Below are positions 27,230 through 36,941 of a stretch of DNA of 64,000 bases, piece after piece. The notes under the pieces were generated by a model. That model ran no database searches and was not told the origin of the DNA. It saw only the letters and a program-made list of their open reading frames with translations. Source of the DNA: Actinomycetales bacterium (lineage in GTDB: Bacteria > Actinomycetota > Actinomycetes > Mycobacteriales > Micromonosporaceae); assembly GCA_002919305.1 (NCBI GenBank), contig PKFB01000061.1, forward strand, positions 1 to 64,000. Reading direction: 5' to 3'. Both the position numbers and the translations under genes were made by a program. The stretch's first letter is position 1. Each line of letters starts with the position of its first letter.

Positions 27230-28194
27230 CGTGTCGTCCCCCGGGTACGGGCGTGCCGCTGGGCGGCGACGAACCGCACGATCTCGATCAACCAGTCAGT
27301 ATCGGTACGCAGTGTCAAGTGAGCGGCGCCCGCCTCGCGGAGGGAGCGCGCGATCGCCGCTCGTTGCGCCGCGGCCTGTACCGCGTAGCGTTGCCTCAGC
27401 CGCGGGTCCGCGGTCTGAACCTCGTGCATCTCTCCGGTCTCAGGATCAACCAGCTCCAAAACGCCTACGTCGGGCAGTTCCAGCTCACGAGGATCAATGA
27501 TCTCCACCGCGAGCAGGTCATGTCGTACCCCCAACTTGCGCAGCGGATACTCCCAGCCGCTGGGCGCCAGAAAGTCGGAGATCACCACCGCCAGGCCGCG
27601 GCGGCGGGGTGGCCGGTTGAGGGCGTCGACGAGAGCCGCCAGATCGGTGCGTCCACCGCGTTCCGGAGTCGGAGTCGACGCCACCGCGCGGAGTACTCCT
27701 TGGGCGCCGAGACGCCCGGAGCGGGCCGGTATCCGAATCGTCGACTCACCGGTACCGATGACGGCGCCGATCCGGTTACCACCCCGCACCGTCAGGTAGG
27801 CCACCGCGGCCGCGGCCGCGAGGGCAAGGTCCCGCTTGAGGCACTTGGCGGTGCCGAAGTTCAGGCTCGCCGACAGGTCTATCGCCAGCCAGGTCTCAAG
27901 TTCACGGTCGGCGATGGTCTGGCGGACATGCGGCACCGTGGTGCGGGCCGTCACCGGCCAGTCCATATGCCGCACGTCATCACCGGGCCGGTACTCCCGA
28001 GAGTCGCCCGCTTCGGTGCCCGGGCCCGGGAGCAGTCCCAGATAGTCCCCTTGCAGCAACCCGTCGAGTCGACGGTTGATCAGCAGTTGGAGTCGGGACA
28101 GCACGAACTCGGCCCTTCCCGACGGGGAGTACTCCGTCGCGGGCGCGGGCTGACTGCGTGGCACGCGAGCACTACGAAGACGAAAACGCTTCAT
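27226..28194 (-). CDS. DUF58 protein (Rv1480-like)
   Basis: A 322-residue soluble protein with the DUF58 hallmark EYRPGDDVRHMDWPVTART near residue 90 and the VWA-like LETWLAIDLSASLNFGTA following it. No N-terminal membrane helices are present, unlike many DUF58 proteins, which have two. It overlaps the upstream moxR gene by 4 bases and the VWA gene by 4 bases. Both overlaps support one translational unit. It probably works as an adaptor between the MoxR ATPase and the membrane VWA protein, as inferred for related operons. Confidence 0.93.
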   Translation of the reverse strand: MKRFRLRSARVPRSQPAPATEYSPSGRAEFVLSRLQLLINRRLDGLLQGDYLGLLPGPGTEAGDSREYRPGDDVRHMDWPVTARTTVPHVRQTIADRELETWLAIDLSASLNFGTAKCLKRDLALAAAAAVAYLTVRGGNRIGAVIGTGESTIRIPARSGRLGAQGVLRAVASTPTPERGGRTDLAALVDALNRPPRRRGLAVVISDFLAPSGWEYPLRKLGVRHDLLAVEIIDPRELELPDVGVLELVDPETGEMHEVQTADPRLRQRYAVQAAAQRAAIARSLREAGAAHLTLRTDTDWLIEIVRFVAAQRHARTRGTTR

Positions 28195-29318
28195 GAATGT
28201 TGTCCGCTGCTGGGCTGCTGAGGCCAGGCCTGCCGGGGTTGTACCATGCCCGGGCTACTGGGGTACGAAGGCGCGGATATCACACCACTTGTGTTGGACG
28301 CTGAGCCGCCACTGGGGCGCCGATCGGCCTCCTGACGGGGCGTCACCGTGGGAAGCGGCACGGTGGAGAGGATGCGATCGATGATCTGCTCGGGAGGGAC
28401 GCCGTCGGCCAAGGCGTCATAGGAGAGCACCAGACGGTGGCGAAGGATGTCGGGTGCCAAGTCCTGGATGTCTTGGGGCAGGGTGTAGTCGCGTCCGCGC
28501 AGCAGCGCCAGCGCCCGGGCGGCACGCACCAGACCGAGGGAGGCCCGTGGGCTCGCGCCGTACTGGATGAGAGGGGCCACATCCGGCATCCCGTACTGCG
28601 CCGGGTCCCGGGTGGCGAACACCAGACGGACCGTGTAGTCGATCAGAGCGTTGTGGATGAAGACCTCGTCCGCCTTCTGCTGCAGCGCCAGCAGATCCTC
28701 TGGGGTGAGGACGCGGTTGGGCTCCGGCGGGGTGACCCCCATCCGGTAGATGATCTCCCGTTCCTCAACATCGCTGGGGTAGCCCACCACCACCTTGAAC
28801 AGGAAGCGGTCCCGCTGGGCCTCGGGCAGGGGATAGACGCCTTCCTGCTCGATGGGGTTCTGGGTCGCCATCACCAGGAACGGCTTGGGCACCTGGTGGG
28901 TCTCGCCGCCGATGGACACCTGCTGTTCGGCCATCACCTCCAACAACGCCGACTGCACCTTCGCAGGGGCCCGGTTGATTTCATCGGCGAGGAGGAAATT
29001 GACGAAGACCGGGCCCAGCTCGACATCGAACTTCTCGCTGCTGGGCCGGTAGATCCTGGTGCCGACGATGTCCGCCGGTACCAGGTCAGGGGTGAACTGG
29101 ATCCGCGCGAAGGACCCCCCAACCACCCGGGCCACCGTCTCCACAGCGAGCGTTTTAGCCACTCCAGGCACGCCTTCCAGCAGGCAGTGACCCCGAGCGA
29201 GCAGCGCCACGAACATCCGCTCGATCATGCGGTCCTGTCCGACAATGACCCGCTTAACTTCGAACAGCGCCTTCTCTAGCAGGCTGGCGTCTTGCGCGGG
29301 AGTGGTCTGTGCGCTCAC
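28191..29318 (-). CDS. moxR: MoxR-type AAA+ ATPase (Rv1479-like)
   Basis: A 375-residue AAA+ ATPase and first gene of the operon. Walker A is the MoxR form GVPGVAKT near residue 55, Walker B is FLLADEINRAPAKVQSALLE, followed by sensor 1 (LVMATQNPIEQEGVYPLPEAQ) and the arginine-finger block QRDRFLFKV. The C-terminal lid has GASPRASLGLVRAARALAL. A Ser/Pro/Gln tail of about 60 residues is added. MoxR proteins act as chaperones with VWA partners, which follow directly. The start is a GTG or ATG at 29318 and the leader region upstream is over 500 bases. Confidence 0.96.
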   Translation of the reverse strand: MSAQTTPAQDASLLEKALFEVKRVIVGQDRMIERMFVALLARGHCLLEGVPGVAKTLAVETVARVVGGSFARIQFTPDLVPADIVGTRIYRPSSEKFDVELGPVFVNFLLADEINRAPAKVQSALLEVMAEQQVSIGGETHQVPKPFLVMATQNPIEQEGVYPLPEAQRDRFLFKVVVGYPSDVEEREIIYRMGVTPPEPNRVLTPEDLLALQQKADEVFIHNALIDYTVRLVFATRDPAQYGMPDVAPLIQYGASPRASLGLVRAARALALLRGRDYTLPQDIQDLAPDILRHRLVLSYDALADGVPPEQIIDRILSTVPLPTVTPRQEADRRPSGGSASNTSGVISAPSYPSSPGMVQPRQAWPQQPSSGQHS

Positions 29319-29839
29319 CTGACCTCCACGAGCGTGGGCTTTGATACCGCCGTCTGGGTATCCCGTGATCCGCTACGTTACGCGGCCGGATCGACCTGTG
29401 TATCGGGCCGCCTCCAAGCCTTGCATGTCGTATCCAGGAACGGCTCACGGACTGGGGTTCAGGAACGAAGCAGGGCGTGTTCACGAACCGCTGTTCCGTA
29501 AAAATGATCGTGCCGAAAAGATCGTTATCGGACACGTTCGGGATGGTGGACCACCATGCCATGCCGTAGTTCGCTTCGGAAGTGAAGGATTCATCCGAAG
29601 GGAGTGGGATACCGGGTAGACAACGAGCCTCCATGGACGTGTACTATTGAGCTCGGAGCCGGGCGGCTTCCCCCGTGGTCGCCCGGCGTCCTTTCATTTC
29701 AGGAACCGTGAGGTTGTTCTTGTCAGCGTTGTTCTTCCCATCCAACGTGTGGGTTGTTTCCGTAGGGTGAAGTTCTCACACTTCCCGCACTTGGGACCGC
29801 GGTGACCCTCGTTATGAGCAGGCAGGCTACCGTGATCTT
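29319..29839. other. Intergenic region of 520 bases upstream of moxR
   Basis: No gene is seen. The region lies between the divergent moxR operon and the small protein at 29840, and holds one terminator-like hairpin (29658-29687). The ripA/ripB cell-wall hydrolase genes that precede moxR1 in M. tuberculosis are absent here. Confidence 0.5.
29658..29687 (+). terminator. GC hairpin followed by a T-rich stretch
   Basis: GCCGGGCG (29658-29665) pairs with CGCCCGGC (29680-29687) around a 14-base loop; TCCTTTCATTT follows. It resembles an intrinsic terminator, though no plus-strand gene ends just before it, so it may stop a leader transcript or be an attenuator of an unseen RNA. Confidence 0.5.
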
Positions 29840-30073
29840 ATGACCTCCGACCTGTCTGACCAGGCTCTCATCTGTTCAGCGAAGGGATGTCGACTTCCCG
29901 CGCGGTATCAACTGCATTGGAACAATCCCCGGTTGCACACACCCGATCGGCGTAAGGTCTGGCTCGCTTGTGACAACCACCGGGACAGTCTCGCTGACTT
30001 CCTCTTAGCGCGTGGCTTCCTGCGTGAGGTGATACCACTCGATGACGCCGACACCAGTCTCCAGCGGTCGTGA
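29840..30073 (+). CDS. Small conserved actinobacterial protein with a likely metal-binding site
   Basis: A 77-residue protein with Cys and His in a zinc-ribbon-like order: CSAKGCR (CxxxxC-type pair near residues 12-17), then WLACDNHRDSL (Cys and His near residues 43-47). The intervening WNNPRLHTPDRRK block and the closing LADFLLARGFLREVIPL are, as I recall, shared by small proteins across Streptomyces-like genomes, where some databases carry the unlikely label acetone carboxylase. The function is unknown. Between it and aminopeptidase P lie 270 bases without a gene. Confidence 0.8.
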   Translation: MTSDLSDQALICSAKGCRLPARYQLHWNNPRLHTPDRRKVWLACDNHRDSLADFLLARGFLREVIPLDDADTSLQRS

Positions 30074-30344
30074 GACCGTCTCTTTGGCGTTCCTTATCGA
30101 ATGTGATTTTCGCCGTCTGAAATCTCGTTTTCTGGAGATTTTCTCTACCGCCTTCTAGGTTTACGGATTTATGCCAGAGCGGCGACACGATACCCGATCT
30201 GAAATTGCGATCACTCGATTGGGTGTGTCGCTGGGTGGATACGGTGGGTAGTGGATCTGGTAGGCCGACGGCGCCACACCGTTGTCGTTGGTGTGACGCC
30301 GTCGTACCGCACCTTCGCTTGTTCTGACCTTACGGGTTCGCCTA

Positions 30345-31790
30345 TCAGCCAGGAAGACGGAACCCTGCCGCGCGCTGCTGGGCCATCCACGCCTCTACAG
30401 CCTCAGGCGCCCGAGGCAACGCGGCCGACAACACGACAGCACCGTCGGGGGTGACCAGCACGTCGTCTTCGATCCGGATCCCGATACCCCGCAGCTCCGA
30501 AGGCACCAGTTCGTCGTCGAGCTGGAAGTACAGGCCCGGCTCCACCGTCAGGACGTATCCCTCCTTCAGGACACCATCCCGGTAGTGCTCTTTACGCGCC
30601 CGGGCGCAGTCGTGGACGTCCAGCCCGAGCATGTGGCCGAAGCCGTGCAGGCTCCACCGCCGGTAGATCTGGGAGTCACGGTCGAGCGCCTCCTCAGCCG
30701 AGCAGGGCAGCACCCCCAGCGCCTCCAGGCCTTCGGCCAACACCGTCATGCAGATGCGGTGCACTTCCTTAAAGGCCACTCCGGGGCGGATCGCGTCGAT
30801 ACCGGCCTGCTGTGACGCCAGGACGATCTGGTACACCTCGCGCTGTAACGGGCTGAACGTTCCGTTGACTGGCAGGGTCCGGGTCACATCGGCGGTGTAG
30901 CAGTGCTGGTTCTCCACCCCCATGTCCATCAGGATCAGTTCCCCGGGGCGGGTCACACCGTCGTTGCGGACCCAGTGCAGGGTGGTGGCGTGCGGGCCGG
31001 CGGCCACGATCGAGCCATATCCGACAGCGTTGCCATCGTGTCGGGCCCGTAGCCCGAATATTCCCTCCAGCAGCCGTTCGGACACTCCCCGGTCGCTGGG
31101 GAGCGCCCGGGTGACGTCCTCGAAGCCGCGGACGGTGGCGTCGATGGCGTCCTGCAGCTGCGCGATCTCCCACTCGTCTTTCACCAGGCGCAGCTCGGAC
31201 AGGACCGCGGCCAGCTCCTTGTCCCGCTCCAGGCTCTCCTCGGTGGCCAGCGTCCGATCTACGGCCGAGTCGTACCCCCGCAACACCCGGGTGGTGGAAC
31301 GGTCCAGGTCGGCGAGGGCCTTCTCCAGCTCGGCCAGGTCCGCGGTCTCGATCCCCAGCAGTGTCGACTTCTCAGCCAGTGAGAGACGCCGACCGATCCA
31401 CAGCTCGCCGTACTGAGGGTCCCGGAAGAACTCGTCGCTGTCCTTGGAGGACCGGGGCCGGGTGTACAGCACCGCGTCGTGACCGCCCCCGTGTGGGCGC
31501 ATCACCAGCACCGCGTCGGGGTCGTGTTCACCGGTGAGCCACAGGAAGTCCGAGCCGGGACGGAACGGGTAGAAACAGTCGTTGTTGCGGACTTTCTCCC
31601 CGCCGGTCGGGATCACCAGGGTTTCACCGGGGAAAGCCTGAGACAGTCGCGCCCGTCGTTCGGCGTGTCGGGCGGCGTGGTCCAACGTCGTCAGGCCGGG
31701 CAGCGGGGAATCCCTCCAACCACGGCGCATGAACTCCAAAAGCCGTTCCGGGTAGTCGGGGTGGTGGACCGGCTTGTTGTCCTCAGCCAT
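30345..31790 (-). CDS. pepP: Aminopeptidase P (Xaa-Pro aminopeptidase, M24B)
   Basis: A 481-residue peptidase that removes N-terminal residues before proline. The metal ligands are in place: Asp-Asp in LILMDMGVENQHCYTADVTRTL, His in LHGFGHMLGLDVHDC, Glu in LTVEPGLYF, and Glu in IGIRIEDDVLV. The N-terminal AMP_N domain includes LVIPTGGEKVRNND. The start is placed at the ATG at 31790, six bases after GAGGAG; an in-frame start at 31814 lacks a ribosome site. It is a single cytoplasmic housekeeping gene, divergent from asnB. Confidence 0.95.
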   Translation of the reverse strand: MAEDNKPVHHPDYPERLLEFMRRGWRDSPLPGLTTLDHAARHAERRARLSQAFPGETLVIPTGGEKVRNNDCFYPFRPGSDFLWLTGEHDPDAVLVMRPHGGGHDAVLYTRPRSSKDSDEFFRDPQYGELWIGRRLSLAEKSTLLGIETADLAELEKALADLDRSTTRVLRGYDSAVDRTLATEESLERDKELAAVLSELRLVKDEWEIAQLQDAIDATVRGFEDVTRALPSDRGVSERLLEGIFGLRARHDGNAVGYGSIVAAGPHATTLHWVRNDGVTRPGELILMDMGVENQHCYTADVTRTLPVNGTFSPLQREVYQIVLASQQAGIDAIRPGVAFKEVHRICMTVLAEGLEALGVLPCSAEEALDRDSQIYRRWSLHGFGHMLGLDVHDCARARKEHYRDGVLKEGYVLTVEPGLYFQLDDELVPSELRGIGIRIEDDVLVTPDGAVVLSAALPRAPEAVEAWMAQQRAAGFRLPG

Positions 31791-32043
31791 GTGCCGCTCC
31801 TCGTTCGTGTCCATCCGCGGGTTCCCTCCGGCACCGGCGGGTGGTAACTACGCTGTTCCCGTCCATGGTAGGCAGGGGGCAGGGGTGCCCCGAGGTAAGG
31901 TTGTGTCCGATATGCCCTAAAGATCCGAACAAGTTTTTGGGTGTCGAATCTTTGTGAAGTCTCTATGAAGAAGTGATCAGAAAGTGGCGACAGTGTGGGC
32001 GCGCCTCTCGCCACGGTGAGTGTTTTTCTGTCACCCTCCCGCC

Positions 32044-33981
32044 ATGTGCGGATTGTTGACCTTCGTGAGTGCCCACGGTACGGCGCTGCAACGACAGGAG
32101 GCTCTTACCGCCGCGCTCGCCACCATGCGTCATCGGGGACCGGATGACACTCGGGTGAAGGCCGCCACGGCGGCCGGGCAGGAGTCGGACGGCGCCGATG
32201 TGATCATGGGGTTCAACCGTCTGGCGATCATCGACCTGGAGCACAGCCACCAGCCGATGGAGTACGCCGACGGTCGGTATCTCATCAGCTTCAACGGCGA
32301 GATCTACAACTACATCGAGCTGCGGGAACAGCTCCAGAAAGAGTGCGGGGCCACCTTCACGAGCCAGGGCGACACCGAGGTCATCGCAGCCGCGTACCAC
32401 CACTGGGGACGTGACATGGTCCACCGGCTGCGGGGGATGTTCGCCCTGGTGATCTGGGATAGCCACGAGAGGGTCCTCTTCGGTGCCCGCGACTGCTTCG
32501 GCATCAAGCCACTGCACTACCTCACCACGCCGGACGGGCTGTGGGTGGCCAGCGAGAAGAAGGTGCTGCTGCCTTTCCTGGCCGAACTTGAGACCGACGT
32601 CGACACCAGCGCCACCTCTCTGGACACCGCTGCCCTGAGCCATTACTTGACCTTGCAGTACATCCCGGATCCCGCGACCGCGCACCGCGCGATCCGTCGG
32701 CTCGCACCGGGGCACTGGTTCGTCTACCGGCCGGGTGGGGAGATTGAGATCACCCGGTACCACCGTGTCCAGTTCCGACCCCAGAACACCGACGAGAGCG
32801 TCTTCAAGAAGATCCAGGACACCTTGCGTGAGAGTGTCCGAATGCATCTACGCTCCGACGTGCCGGTCGGCTGCTTTCTGTCCAGTGGTATCGACTCCAC
32901 GGCGGTGGTGGCCCTGGCGCGTGAGGTCCGTCCGGATCTGCAGACCTTCACCATCGGGTATGAGGTGTCGGGATACGACGAGACAGAGGTGGCGCGACAG
33001 TCCGCACAGTGGCTGGGGGTGTCCACCATCACGACCACGATCGGGCCGACCGACATGATGGAGGCGCTGCCCCGCATCGTGTGGCACCTCGACGACCCGG
33101 TGGCCGATCCTTCCCTGGTCCCCCTGTACTTCCTGGCCCGGACGGCCAGCCAGCACGTCACGGTCGTGCTGTCCGGAGAGGGGGCCGATGAGCTGTTCGG
33201 AGGCTACGGCATCTACCGGGAGCCCCAGTCCCTGCGCCCTCTAACCCAGGCGCCGGCTCCACTGCAGCGAGGATTGCGGGCTCTGGCACGGGTGATCCCC
33301 GAAGGGGTACGCGGCCGCAGCTACCTGGAACGTGGCACAACCCCGTTGGAGGAGCGGTACTACGGCAACGCCCGGATCTTCACCGAACCGGAGAAGGCCC
33401 TGTTGATGCGGCAGTACGACCCGGCTGTCCGCTACACCGATGTCACCGCGCCGTTCTACGCCGAGTGCGCCGGGCTGGATGACATCACCCGCATGCAGTA
33501 CATCGACATCCACACCTGGTTGCGGGGCGACATCCTCTATAAGGCCGACCGCATGTCCATGGCGCACTCCCTGGAGCTGCGGGTACCGTTCCTGGACCTG
33601 GAGGTCCTCAAGGTCGCGGAGACGCTGCCACCACACTGGAAGGTCACCCGACGCGGGGTCCGCAAGTACGCGCTGCGCCGTGCCTTGGAAGGCGTGGTAC
33701 CCCCTGCCATCGTCAACCGACCCAAGCGTGGTTTCCCCACCCCCACCAGAGTGTGGCTGGCCGACCCCATGTACGAGTGGGCCCGGAAGATCCTGACCGA
33801 TTCCGCCGCCGATAAGTACCTCGATCTGCAGTACGCGCTGCGGCTACTGGAGGCACACCGGCGCGGCGAGGCCGACCACAGCCGGAAGGTGTGGACGGTG
33901 TTGGTCTTCTGCATCTGGCACGCGATCTTCGTGGAGCGTTCAATCGACCCAACGCCCATGTCGGCGACGACGGTGCTCTAG
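32044..33981 (+). CDS. asnB: Asparagine synthase, glutamine-hydrolysing
   Basis: A 645-residue amidotransferase. The start is fixed at the ATG at 32044 because the product must begin Met-Cys-Gly so that Cys2 becomes the N-terminal nucleophile of the class II glutaminase domain; a GTG 24 bases upstream would bury it. The glutaminase domain carries NGEIYNYIELR and the synthetase domain has the ATP pyrophosphatase loop LSSGIDSTAVVAL near residue 280, with the later LSGEGADELFGGY block. It makes asparagine from aspartate, or amidates a related substrate. It stands alone, 57 bases before fabG. Confidence 0.93.
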   Translation: MCGLLTFVSAHGTALQRQEALTAALATMRHRGPDDTRVKAATAAGQESDGADVIMGFNRLAIIDLEHSHQPMEYADGRYLISFNGEIYNYIELREQLQKECGATFTSQGDTEVIAAAYHHWGRDMVHRLRGMFALVIWDSHERVLFGARDCFGIKPLHYLTTPDGLWVASEKKVLLPFLAELETDVDTSATSLDTAALSHYLTLQYIPDPATAHRAIRRLAPGHWFVYRPGGEIEITRYHRVQFRPQNTDESVFKKIQDTLRESVRMHLRSDVPVGCFLSSGIDSTAVVALAREVRPDLQTFTIGYEVSGYDETEVARQSAQWLGVSTITTTIGPTDMMEALPRIVWHLDDPVADPSLVPLYFLARTASQHVTVVLSGEGADELFGGYGIYREPQSLRPLTQAPAPLQRGLRALARVIPEGVRGRSYLERGTTPLEERYYGNARIFTEPEKALLMRQYDPAVRYTDVTAPFYAECAGLDDITRMQYIDIHTWLRGDILYKADRMSMAHSLELRVPFLDLEVLKVAETLPPHWKVTRRGVRKYALRRALEGVVPPAIVNRPKRGFPTPTRVWLADPMYEWARKILTDSAADKYLDLQYALRLLEAHRRGEADHSRKVWTVLVFCIWHAIFVERSIDPTPMSATTVL

Positions 33982-34026
33982 GCTCTCTCCGATCGAACGG
34001 CCATCACCGGCCGCCCGCGTCGCTGA

Positions 34027-34743
<717 letters not shown>

Positions 34744-34812
34744 CGGCGCCGGGCATATCCGACACTGAGGACAACCGGTCACGGGCCGGGTCACCGACGA
34801 CAAGGAGACGCA

Positions 34813-35580
34813 GTGAGTGGATTGCTCGCCGGCAAACGGCTACTGGTCACAGGTGTGATCACCGAGGCTTCGATCGCTTTTTCTGTGGCGAAGCTCGCGC
34901 AGAACGAAGGGGCCACGGTGGTCCTCACCGGTTTTGGGCGGATGTCCCTGGTGGAGCGCGTCGCCAAGCGCCTGCCTAAACCCGCGCCGGTGATCGAACT
35001 TGACGTCACCAACACCGAGCATCTGGAGTCACTGGCCAGCCGGGTGAGCGAACACGTCGACGGCCTCGATGGAGTGGTGCACTCCATCGCGTTCGCGCCG
35101 CAGAGCTGCCTGGGCGGGGGTTTCCTCACCGCTCCCTGGGAGGACGTGGCCACCGCGTTGCACATCTCCACCTACTCCTTCAAGTCGCTCGCCACGGCCT
35201 GCCTGCCCCTGATGGGGCGGGGAGGCGCCATCGTGGGCTTGGACTTTGACGCCCAGCAGGCGTGGCCGGTCTATGACTGGATGGGTGTAGCCAAGGCCGG
35301 CTTGGAGTCGGCGTCGCGCTACCTGGCGCGTGATCTGGGGCCGCGGGGTATCCGGGTCAACCTGGTGGCGGCCGGACCGCTGCGCACTATGGCCGCCAAG
35401 AGCATCCCCGGATTCGAGCGGTTTGAGGAGACCTGGACCGCCCGTGCCCCGCTGGGATGGAACCTCACCGACAGCGAACCCGTCGCGCGCGCCTGCCTGG
35501 CGCTGCTGTCGGACTGGTTCCCCGCCACCACCGGCGAGATCATCCACGTGGACGGTGGTTTCCACGCCATCGGCGCCTGA
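34813..35580 (+). CDS. inhA: InhA-type enoyl-ACP reductase
   Basis: A 255-residue NADH-dependent enoyl-ACP reductase. It follows InhA closely rather than E. coli FabI: VTGVITEASIAFSVAKLAQ at the cofactor site, HSIAF with Ser91 (the equivalent of InhA Ser94), and the catalytic Tyr154 and Lys161 in VYDWMGVAKAGLESASRYLA. The C-terminal ITGEIIHVDGG-like closing strand (TTGEIIHVDGGFHAIGA) is intact. The GTG start has an AAGGAG ribosome site. It completes the elongation cycle with FabG. Nothing in the window indicates mycolic acid synthesis, so the substrate may be ordinary fatty acids. Confidence 0.95.
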   Translation: MSGLLAGKRLLVTGVITEASIAFSVAKLAQNEGATVVLTGFGRMSLVERVAKRLPKPAPVIELDVTNTEHLESLASRVSEHVDGLDGVVHSIAFAPQSCLGGGFLTAPWEDVATALHISTYSFKSLATACLPLMGRGGAIVGLDFDAQQAWPVYDWMGVAKAGLESASRYLARDLGPRGIRVNLVAAGPLRTMAAKSIPGFERFEETWTARAPLGWNLTDSEPVARACLALLSDWFPATTGEIIHVDGGFHAIGA

Positions 35581-35618
35581 GAAGACGGCGGGCGTACCCC
35601 GCCGGAGGGGAACGCGAA

Positions 35619-35651
35619 GACATGGCCGGGCCGATCTGCAGCCCGGCCATG
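35619..35651 (+). terminator. Hairpin terminator after inhA
   Basis: CATGGCCGGGC (35621-35631) pairs exactly with GCCCGGCCATG (35641-35651), 40 bases past the inhA stop, with a 9-base loop; GTCGTT follows. It separates the fatty-acid pair from hemH. Confidence 0.8.
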
Positions 35652-35693
35652 GTCGTTATGGCCCAGCGTCGTTGTAGCCCTGCAAGGACGACA

Positions 35694-35731
35694 GCCCACA
35701 TGTAAGCCCGCATGTACAGCCCTCATGTGAG
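35694..35731. repeat. Three tandem copies of a GCCCnCATGT element upstream of hemH
   Basis: GCCCACATGTAA (35694-35705), GCCCGCATGTACA (35706-35718) and GCCCTCATGTGAG (35719-35731) lie head to tail, about 92 bases before the hemH start. The core is NCATGTNA every 12-13 bases, slightly over one DNA turn, so proteins bound to each copy would lie on nearly the same face. It may be a regulatory array. Confidence 0.55.
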
Positions 35732-35822
35732 GTCTACCGCCAACGGCAGAGTGCGGCGTTTTGGCCTGGCGGGGATATCGCAGGGGTGAGGGTGGGGCGA
35801 CCTGGGGTGTTGAGAAGATGAA

Positions 35823-36839
35823 GTGGTGAGTGGGTACGACGCGATCCTGCTGGTGTCCTTCGGTGGGCCGGAAGGGCCCGATGATGTGTTGCCGTTCTTG
35901 GAGAACGTGACTCGGGGGAGGAACATCCCCCGCCAGCGGCTGGAAGAGGTCGCCGAGCACTATTACCACTTCGGTGGAGTCTCCCCCATCAACGCGCAGA
36001 ACCGCGCCCTACTGGCCGCCCTGCGTGAGGAACTGGATCGCGTTGGGATCAATCTGCCCTTGTACTGGGGGAACCGGAACTGGCACCCGCTGCTGCCGGA
36101 CACGGTGCGTCAGATGCGTGACGCCGGAGTGCGGCGGGCGTTGGCGTTTATCACCACACCGTTTTCCGGGTACTCCTCATGCCGGCAGTACAACGAGAAC
36201 ATCGCGTCCGCGATCGCCGAAGTCGGCGAGGGCGCACCCCAGATCGATCGGATCCGGCACTACCACGACCATCCCGGGTACATCGGGCCCCACGCCGAGG
36301 CGTTGCGTCAGGCCCTGGACCGCCTGACCGGCGACCCCGCCACCAGACGGGTGGTGTTCACCGCCCATTCGATCCCTACCGCGATGAACGCGGCCAGCGG
36401 CCCCGAAGGCGGGCGGTACCTGAAGCAGCTGACGGAGGTCGCCACCCTGGTGATGCAGGCCGCGCAGTCAGACCTGCCCTGGGATCTGGTGTGGCAGAGC
36501 CGCTCCGGCCCTCCGCAGGTGCCGTGGTTGGAGCCGGACATCAACGACCACCTTGAGGCGCTCGCTGAGCAGGGGGTCACCAACGTGGCGGTGAGCCCGA
36601 TCGGGTTTGTCAGCGATCACCTCGAGGTGGTGTGGGACCTGGACACCGAGGCGGCGGCCACCGCCAAGCGGTTGGGGATCGAATTCGCCCGAGCGGCCAC
36701 CCCCGGTACCCACCCCGACTTCGTCGCGATGGTGCGGGAGCTCATCCAGGAGCGGCTCGACCCGGCGACACCGCGCCGTAAATTGGGCAGCCTGCCCGTG
36801 TGGGACACCTGCCCCGCCGACTGCTGTGCGTCACGGTGA
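35823..36839 (+). CDS. hemH: Ferrochelatase (coproporphyrin ferrochelatase type)
   Basis: A 338-residue enzyme that inserts iron into a porphyrin at the end of haem synthesis. Family blocks are LLVSFGGPEGPDDVLPFL at the N-terminus, FITTPFSGYSSCRQYNENIA, VVFTAHSIPTAM with the catalytic His, and SRSGPPQVPWLEPDI with the acidic partner. The C-terminus ends DTCPADCCASR; together with the Cys in SSCRQY this gives the four cysteines seen in actinobacterial enzymes with a 2Fe-2S cluster. The start GTG at 35823 has a neighbouring GTG at 35826; either could be used. Confidence 0.94.
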   Translation: MVSGYDAILLVSFGGPEGPDDVLPFLENVTRGRNIPRQRLEEVAEHYYHFGGVSPINAQNRALLAALREELDRVGINLPLYWGNRNWHPLLPDTVRQMRDAGVRRALAFITTPFSGYSSCRQYNENIASAIAEVGEGAPQIDRIRHYHDHPGYIGPHAEALRQALDRLTGDPATRRVVFTAHSIPTAMNAASGPEGGRYLKQLTEVATLVMQAAQSDLPWDLVWQSRSGPPQVPWLEPDINDHLEALAEQGVTNVAVSPIGFVSDHLEVVWDLDTEAAATAKRLGIEFARAATPGTHPDFVAMVRELIQERLDPATPRRKLGSLPVWDTCPADCCASR

Positions 36840-36941
36840 CGTCGTGGCCGGCCGCTCCTGGTGAGCCACGCGGCTTGTCCTCGTCGTCTTGACGCCGCTT
36901 TGTCGCCGCGGTGTCGTCGGTCCCCGCTGTGATGACGGTGA

